Of a stretch of DNA of 5,247 nt, positions 1-5,247 are shown piece after piece (position 1 is the stretch's first letter; the number at the start of each line of letters is the position of its first letter). The stretch comes from Calditrichia bacterium (GTDB lineage: Bacteria > Calditrichota > Calditrichia > RBG-13-44-9), in assembly GCA_026991005.1 (NCBI GenBank), contig JALXCH010000370.1:1-5247 (forward strand). The letters are read 5' to 3'. The notes below the pieces were generated by a model, which was not told the DNA's origin, did no database searches, and saw nothing but the letters and a program-made list of their open reading frames with translations. A program made the translations under genes and the position numbers.

Positions 1-2284
<2,284 letters not shown>

Positions 2285-2288
<4 letters not shown>

Positions 2289-2575
2289 TTACGAATCACC
2301 CTGGGAACCCGAAAGAAACCTCCTTGCCGATCGGGAGCATTGCGTAATGCCTCTTCTACTGGAAGAGAAGGTTGAGGTTCATCCGGACGCATAGCCTGCA
2401 CCGGGCCACCGGGATGTTCCAGCGGTTCAACGCCGGTGGTATCCACTTCTTCCAGCTGACGCACATATTCCAGAATGTGTTCCAGTTCAGTGGCAATTTT
2501 TTGCTTCTCTTCCGGAGTAAATTCCAGCGCCGCCAGGTGCGCCAGATGCTCCACTTCCTGCAAGGATACTTTCAT
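2285..2575 (-). CDS. gatC: Asp-tRNA(Asn)/Glu-tRNA(Gln) amidotransferase subunit C
   Basis: This is the small subunit of GatCAB, which amidates Glu-tRNA(Gln) and/or Asp-tRNA(Asn) in bacteria lacking one or both cognate synthetases. GatC wraps around GatA and stabilises its contact with GatB. The 96-residue protein has the family length. It shows the N-terminal helix signature VEHLAHLAALEF (8-19), the coiled helix around EKQKIATELEHILEYVRQL (23-41), VDTTGVEPLEH (44-54), a MRPDEPQPSLP segment (62-72) and the C-terminal ALRNAPDRQGGFFRVPRVI signature (76-94). It is the first gene of a three-gene overlapping operon with kdsB and pyrG. No good Shine-Dalgarno sequence precedes the ATG; the bases before it read CTTAAGATC. 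gatA and gatB are not in the window, so this is a scattered rather than a gatCAB arrangement. Confidence 0.95.
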
Positions 2576-2593
2576 GATCTTAAGTATTTTTTC

Positions 2594-2630
2594 AGAAAAA
2601 AATAAAGCGGCATTCTTTTACGGATGCCAC
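2594..2630 (-). terminator. Candidate intrinsic terminator or leader hairpin upstream of gatC
   Basis: Read on the minus strand, GGCAT (from 2628-2624) pairs with ATGCC (2613-2609) across a 10-nt loop. The stem can be extended by one T-G and one G-C pair. A T-rich tract (GCTTTATTTTTTT) follows at once. The stem is short, so termination would be weak. It could stop read-through from the glycosyltransferase side or act as an attenuator before gatC. It ends about 20 nt before the gatC ATG. Confidence 0.3.
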
Positions 2631-2631
2631 G

Positions 2632-2663
2632 CAAAAATAAATAATTCACCCTTTAAAAACAAT
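2632..2663 (-). promoter_or_regulatory. Weak promoter candidate for gatC-kdsB-pyrG
   Basis: On the minus strand ATTG is followed after 20 nt by TATTTTTG. This resembles the Bacteroidota-type pattern TTTG-N19-21-TAnnTTTG. Read as a sigma-70 promoter, TTGTTT-17-TATTTT is a poor match. The predicted start, near 2625, would fall inside the hairpin at 2609-2628, so promoter and complete hairpin cannot both belong to the same transcript. The region is AT-rich and chance matches are likely. Confidence 0.2.
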
Positions 2664-2760
2664 ACGAAAAAAACCAATATGGTTTTGGTGCTTTCTTCCC
2701 GAAACCCCATGCTGGAGGGTTACTGATTTTGCGACTACAAAAGCTTCTAAAAATTCAAAC

Positions 2761-2972
2761 CACGAATTAAAAGAATTGATATTTGCCCACGAATCACACG
2801 AATAAACACGAATGAAAAAAAAGAAATGATTAGATTGTGTAAAAATTCTCTTAATCATTTGGAATTTGGAATTTGATGCTTGTTATTTGAGACTTGGAAT
2901 TTGTTTTTTGTTAATTGGGATTTGTTATTTGGAATTTTGTTTGTGATTTGGAATTTGTCAATTGGAATTTGT
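2761..2972 (+). repeat. Composite repeat module A (CACGAAT boxes, 42-bp linker, heptamer array)
   Basis: Exact CACGAAT boxes start at 2761, 2788, 2797 and 2807, so offsets are 0, 27, 36 and 46. A degenerate box (aaaGAAT) sits at offset 9, which suggests two tandem 27-bp units with boxes at 0, 9 and 19. A linker of 42 bp (2814-2855) follows. Its ends, with the first bases of the array, form a perfect 9-bp inverted repeat, AAATGATTA (2824-2832) and TAATCATTT (2852-2860). From 2856 a degenerate heptamer array, consensus RATTTGK, runs for about 15 units with one phase slip near 2940. The plus strand is arbitrary; the module has no evident gene. Confidence 0.85.
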
Positions 2973-2999
2973 TACAATAATTAGAAAAAATATTTTTTA

Positions 3000-3160
3000 A
3001 CCGGATACTCCAGGTGGTCGGAATAGATTCTTAGGATTTAAAAACTATCGGCTGGCAGGGGATGAGTTCACGGAGTGGACGACAGAATTTAGCCCATGGC
3101 CTTCAGCCATGGGAAGGTGAATTCCACCCACCATTTTAAGTCCTGTAAAGACGACAGAAA
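3000..3160. repeat. REP-like palindromic element with direct repeats
   Basis: GC-richer than its surroundings. It contains a perfect 8-bp stem CCCATGGC (3093-3100), loop CTTCA and GCCATGGG (3106-3113). A small GGTG/CACC stem (3116-3119, 3125-3128) follows at once. GACGACAGAA occurs directly repeated at 3078-3087 and 3150-3159, 72 bp apart. This layout is like REP or other non-autonomous palindromic elements mobilised by IS200-type or RAYT transposases. No transposase gene is in the window. The left boundary near 3000 is set only by the change in composition. A fragment of the heptamer type (3163-3200) follows on the right. Confidence 0.6.
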
Positions 3161-3232
3161 TAATTTTGAAATTTGAATTAAGAATTTTGAATTGGGTTTT
3201 AAAATTATCGAGATCACCGGAATCAATAAAAC

Positions 3233-3404
3233 CACGAATTGTACGGATGGAAACTTACCCACGAATTATTAACCACGAATCACACGAATATGCACGAATT
3301 AATAATAAGGAAAATATTAGATTCGGAAAGAATCTATTAAATTATCGGAATTTGGAATTTGTTGTTTGGGATTGGAAATTTGGGATTTGTAGTTTAGAAT
3401 TTCG
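3233..3404 (+). repeat. Composite repeat module B
   Basis: Exact CACGAAT boxes start at 3233, 3260, 3274, 3283 and 3293. The geometry equals modules A and C except for 14 extra bp holding one more box. Degenerate boxes appear at the expected offsets (tACGgAT at 3242). The 42-bp linker (3300-3341) contains a perfect hairpin, TAGATTC (3318-3324), loop GGAAA, GAATCTA (3330-3336). A heptamer array of nine units (3342-3404) follows, shorter than in A and C and more eroded at its right end. Confidence 0.85.
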
Positions 3405-3476
3405 TATTGATAATTTTAGAGTACCATCTCAAGCTGTATTATTTTGATACGAAGAAAGATTATTCCATGTAATGCA

Positions 3477-3544
3477 GAAGAGATTCTTCACTCCGCTAAC
3501 GCTCCGCTCAGAATGACAAGATGTGGCTCACCTCAAGAGAGCCA
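3477..3544. repeat. Small palindromic dispersed-type repeat
   Basis: It begins with GAAGA (3477-3481), loop GAT, TCTTC (3485-3489). CTCCGC follows as a direct repeat at 3491 and 3502 (period 11), and the core is bounded by ATTCT (3483-3487) and AGAAT (3510-3514). Next comes a separate 6-bp stem TGGCTC (3524-3529) and GAGCCA (3539-3544). From memory, very similar sequences are scattered between genes of many uncultivated bacteria, but I cannot verify this here. No coding function is evident, and neither strand has a T-tract that would make it a terminator. Confidence 0.5.
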
Positions 3545-3590
3545 GGCAATAAGGCTTGTTCAATTCATCCGCCACCCCGTAATCATTAAC

Positions 3591-3889
3591 CACGAATCAC
3601 ACAAAAAAGCACTTAACCACGAATAACACGAATAAGCACGAATGAAAAATAATGATTGAATTAGGAAAAAAAGAATATGTTAAACCATTTAGGATTTGTG
3701 ATGTGGAGTTCGTTTTTTTGTTGTTTTTGATTTGGAATTTGTTATCTGGAATTTGAGCTTTTGCTGCGCTCGTTGCGATCGCCGCGGTTTTTTTTTGACA
3801 TTTGGAATTTGGAATTTGTCTTTTGTGATTTGGGATTTGCAATTTGGAATTTATTTCTTGTGATTTGGGATTTGTTGTTTGAAATTTTT
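3591..3889 (+). repeat. Composite repeat module C, abutting the glycosyltransferase stop codon
   Basis: Exact CACGAAT boxes start at 3591, 3618, 3627 and 3637, the same offsets (0, 27, 36, 46) as in module A. Degenerate boxes at 3600 (CACAAAA) and 3610 (CACTTAA) complete the first 27-bp unit. The linker is again 42 bp (3644-3685). The heptamer array spans 3686-3889. It has one single-base slip at 3728 and is interrupted by a GC-rich island at 3757-3798 that is exactly 42 bp long. After it, 13 contiguous heptamers run to 3889, the first base of the neighbouring stop codon. Confidence 0.85.
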
Positions 3890-4986
3890 TATTCAAATTC
3901 TTTTTCTAATAGCGACAGAATTCGCTGAACAGACTGCCGGGTGGAAAACCGCCGGGGGAAGCCCGGTAACTGCCTTGCCCGGGCAATTTCTTCGCCCAAT
4001 TTCAATCCAAACTGACTGGCAGCATGGAACCAGCCGTGCTTGCGGTAGCGCCAGGCCAGGTACTCCTGCTCCGTTTGCCCCGGGGTGGGGATAAACAGAG
4101 CGCGTTTTCCCAGTTCCGCCAGCTCCATCACCGTGCTGTAACCGGAACGGCTCACAATTAGCTGGCTGCGGTTGAACAATTCGCCCATGCGGTGACGGGA
4201 GAGGTGAGGATAAATCACCGTGCCATCGGGTAAATGCTCCGGAGAGGTTTCTTCCGGTTTTCCCAGCAGAACCACTTTCCGACCGGGAATCTCCCCAAGC
4301 TGCCTCCGCACAATTTTTTCCAGAATCGTGCGTTGTGGCTCGGGACCGGAAATGGAGATCAGCACATCAATGGGTGCTCCTGCGGTTGTTTCCACCGGTA
4401 AACTGGAGAGAATGCCGGTAAAATAAATTGGGATACTCTCTTTCACCCGGGTTAGTCTGCCCGTCAGGATGCCACCGCTCTGCGGCGAATTGCGTTCGTC
4501 CGGTACCAGCACTGCCCCGTAGCGCTTCCCAAAAAAGCGGTTAAACGCCACACCCACCCTTTCCAGACGGCGAAAAGGAGCAGGAGCAATGAACCGCAAC
4601 TGATGAATGAGAAGATACGAAGGTAATCCCGGGAGATAGCAGCCATAGCGATGGTCCGAAATTACCCCATGTAGAGGAAACCGACGCTGGTACTGCTGCA
4701 AAACGTGATGTTCTTTCCGAATTTTCTTCATCAAAGCGGGAAGCCGCAGCAACAGTGCCGCAGGCTGTGCCCCTTTTTCGGAGTAAGTCAAATTGTAGTC
4801 CGGAAGCTCCAGAAAATGCGCTTCCGGAAGTTCCTGCCGCAAAAATATCAGCGCCCGTCCGGAACTTCCCACCGTCACCCGATAGCCTTGCTGCAACAGC
4901 GCCTGAATCACCGGTAAACTGCGCGTGGCGTGCCCTAACCCCATATTCAGCACGGCATAAAAAATATGTCGCCTTTCCGTATTCAC
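3889..4986 (-). CDS. MurG/GT28-like GT-B glycosyltransferase, acceptor unknown
   Basis: A complete 365-residue protein with the two-domain GT-B pattern. The N-terminal domain opens with a hydrophobic strand and the glycine loop GLGHATRSLPV (16-26), the counterpart of the MurG glycine-rich acceptor loop, and has ISDHRYG (109-115). The C-terminal domain has SISGPEPQR (211-219) and the donor-site stretch SRSGYSTVMELAELGKRALFIP (279-300) followed by TPGQTEQEYLA (301-311), which is typical of GT28 C-terminal domains. The donor is probably a nucleotide sugar; neither the sugar nor the acceptor can be read from sequence. It is not MurG itself. No signal peptide or membrane segment is seen, so it is likely cytoplasmic or membrane-associated. 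The start is GTG with GGAAG five bases upstream. It lies 45 bp after a histidine kinase gene and is probably in the same transcript. The name is sure to family level only. Confidence 0.85.
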   Translation of the reverse strand: MNTERRHIFYAVLNMGLGHATRSLPVIQALLQQGYRVTVGSSGRALIFLRQELPEAHFLELPDYNLTYSEKGAQPAALLLRLPALMKKIRKEHHVLQQYQRRFPLHGVISDHRYGCYLPGLPSYLLIHQLRFIAPAPFRRLERVGVAFNRFFGKRYGAVLVPDERNSPQSGGILTGRLTRVKESIPIYFTGILSSLPVETTAGAPIDVLISISGPEPQRTILEKIVRRQLGEIPGRKVVLLGKPEETSPEHLPDGTVIYPHLSRHRMGELFNRSQLIVSRSGYSTVMELAELGKRALFIPTPGQTEQEYLAWRYRKHGWFHAASQFGLKLGEEIARARQLPGFPRRFSTRQSVQRILSLLEKEFE

Positions 4987-5031
4987 GGCAACTTCCCGGA
5001 TTATCGTTTCCTCACTATTTCAGATTTCGTG

Positions 5032-5247
5032 TTATTCCACCGGAAGGGTAATAACAAATGTAGTTCCCTGGCCGGGCTGGCTGTGTACTGTGATATTCCC
5101 CTGGTGATTCTGAATAATGTTGTACACAATCGACAGTCCCAGTCCCATCCCTTTGCCCACCTCTTTCGTGGTGAAAAACGGATCGAAAATGCGGGAGAGG
5201 TTTTCCGGTTCAATTCCGCTGCCATTGTCCTGAATTTCGCACCGAAG
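5032..5247 (-). CDS. Sensor histidine kinase, C-terminal ATPase end (partial)
   Basis: Only the last 71 residues are inside the window; the gene continues beyond the right edge. They form the end of a HATPase_c domain. Visible are the N/G1 box DNGSGI (7-12), the F box FDPFFTTK (21-28), the G2 box GKGMGLGLS (31-39) followed by IVYNII, and the usual last strands with GTTFVITLP. The protein ends four residues after the ATPase fold, so no receiver domain is fused at the C-terminus. The FFTTK-GxGMGLGLS form is typical of NtrB-like or PAS-containing hybrid-free kinases. The sensor part, partner regulator and signal are unknown. The frame that matters reads to TAA at 5032-5034; other frames here are shadows. 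Confidence 0.93.
   Translation of the reverse strand, partial: LRCEIQDNGSGIEPENLSRIFDPFFTTKEVGKGMGLGLSIVYNIIQNHQGNITVHSQPGQGTTFVITLPVE

Larger units (their letters stand above)
2576..3888. other. 1.3-kb AT-rich, repeat-filled intergenic region without a credible gene
   Basis: This lies between the end of the glycosyltransferase gene and the start of gatC. It holds three composite repeat modules alternating with two palindromic elements, each listed separately. Open frames of up to 99 codons exist but translate the repeats (series such as KFQIPN or LEFGI, and NHESHE), lack ribosome binding sites and have no recognisable domain. The stretch 2664-2760 holds an AT-rich 7-bp stem with a 3-nt loop (AAAACCA/TGGTTTT, 2670-2686) followed on the minus strand by T residues, and a short GC-richer patch at about 2695-2720 that I cannot identify. 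Confidence 0.8.

Noticed and set aside
2646..2858. 70-codon minus-strand open frame upstream of gatC
   Set aside because: Half of it is translated CACGAAT repeat and the rest has no recognisable similarity or start signal.
3166..3447. 93-codon plus-strand open frame with NHESHE and LEF-type strings
   Set aside because: It is the translation of module B boxes and heptamers; no domain, no ribosome binding site, opposite to all genes.
3775..3782. GCGATCGC, the cyanobacterial HIP1 octamer
   Set aside because: It occurs once and the window shows nothing else cyanobacterial; a single octamer is not evidence.
3757..3797. Intrinsic terminator on the plus strand (GC-rich block plus nine T)
   Set aside because: No good hairpin with a loop can be drawn from the block, and no plus-strand gene precedes it.
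2761..3889. CRISPR array
   Set aside because: Boxes are only 7 bp, spaced by 2-20 bp, with no constant-length unique spacers and no cas gene.
3597..3896. 99-codon minus-strand open frame overlapping the glycosyltransferase end
   Set aside because: It starts at TTG without a ribosome binding site and its product is the translated heptamer array (KFQ/IPN series). Period-7 DNA with few stop codons gives such frames by itself.
5020..5038. Extra copy of the CACGAAT repeat at the histidine kinase stop
   Set aside because: A 12-base match (GAATAACACGAA) to module C exists on the minus strand, but it is isolated, half coding, and lacks linker and array; chance is likely.

Overview
The window reads as chromosomal DNA from a Gram-negative bacterium with a Kdo-containing outer membrane. 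It carries a CMP-Kdo synthetase gene next to CTP synthase, moderate-GC genes and a very AT-rich intergenic stretch. The exact phylum cannot be read from the sequence. The style of the intergenic repeats recalls uncultivated FCB-type or Calditrichota-like genomes, but that is only an impression. Every supported gene is on the minus strand, so transcription runs right to left.

Right part (5247 to 3889): the C-terminal ATPase end of a sensor histidine kinase (5032-5247, entering from beyond the window) is followed 45 bp later by a complete MurG/GT28-like GT-B glycosyltransferase (3889-4986, GTG start). The two are probably co-transcribed.

Middle (about 2576 to 3888): 1.3 kb without a credible gene, packed with repeats. 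Three diverged copies of one composite module (A 2761-2972, B 3233-3404, C 3591-3889) lie in the same orientation. Each has two 27-bp units carrying CACGAAT boxes, then a 42-bp linker, then an array of degenerate heptamers (consensus RATTTGK). Two unrelated palindromic elements sit between the modules: a REP-like element (about 3000-3160) with a perfect 8-bp stem, and a smaller one (3477-3544). Short open frames here are translations of the repeats, not genes. Between module A and gatC there is a weak promoter candidate and a hairpin plus T-tract.

Left part (2575 to 1): a tightly overlapping operon gatC > kdsB > pyrG. gatC and kdsB overlap by 4 bp, and kdsB and pyrG by 14 bp. pyrG (CTP synthase) runs off the left edge just after its last glutaminase catalytic residue. 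PyrG makes CTP, which KdsB uses to activate Kdo for lipopolysaccharide. GatC belongs to the amidotransferase that makes Gln-tRNA(Gln) and Asn-tRNA(Asn). Its presence links the operon to translation, and its usual partners GatA and GatB are not in the window.

The most unusual content is the rigid geometry of the triplicated repeat module. No defence system, CRISPR array, RNA gene or transposase gene was found.
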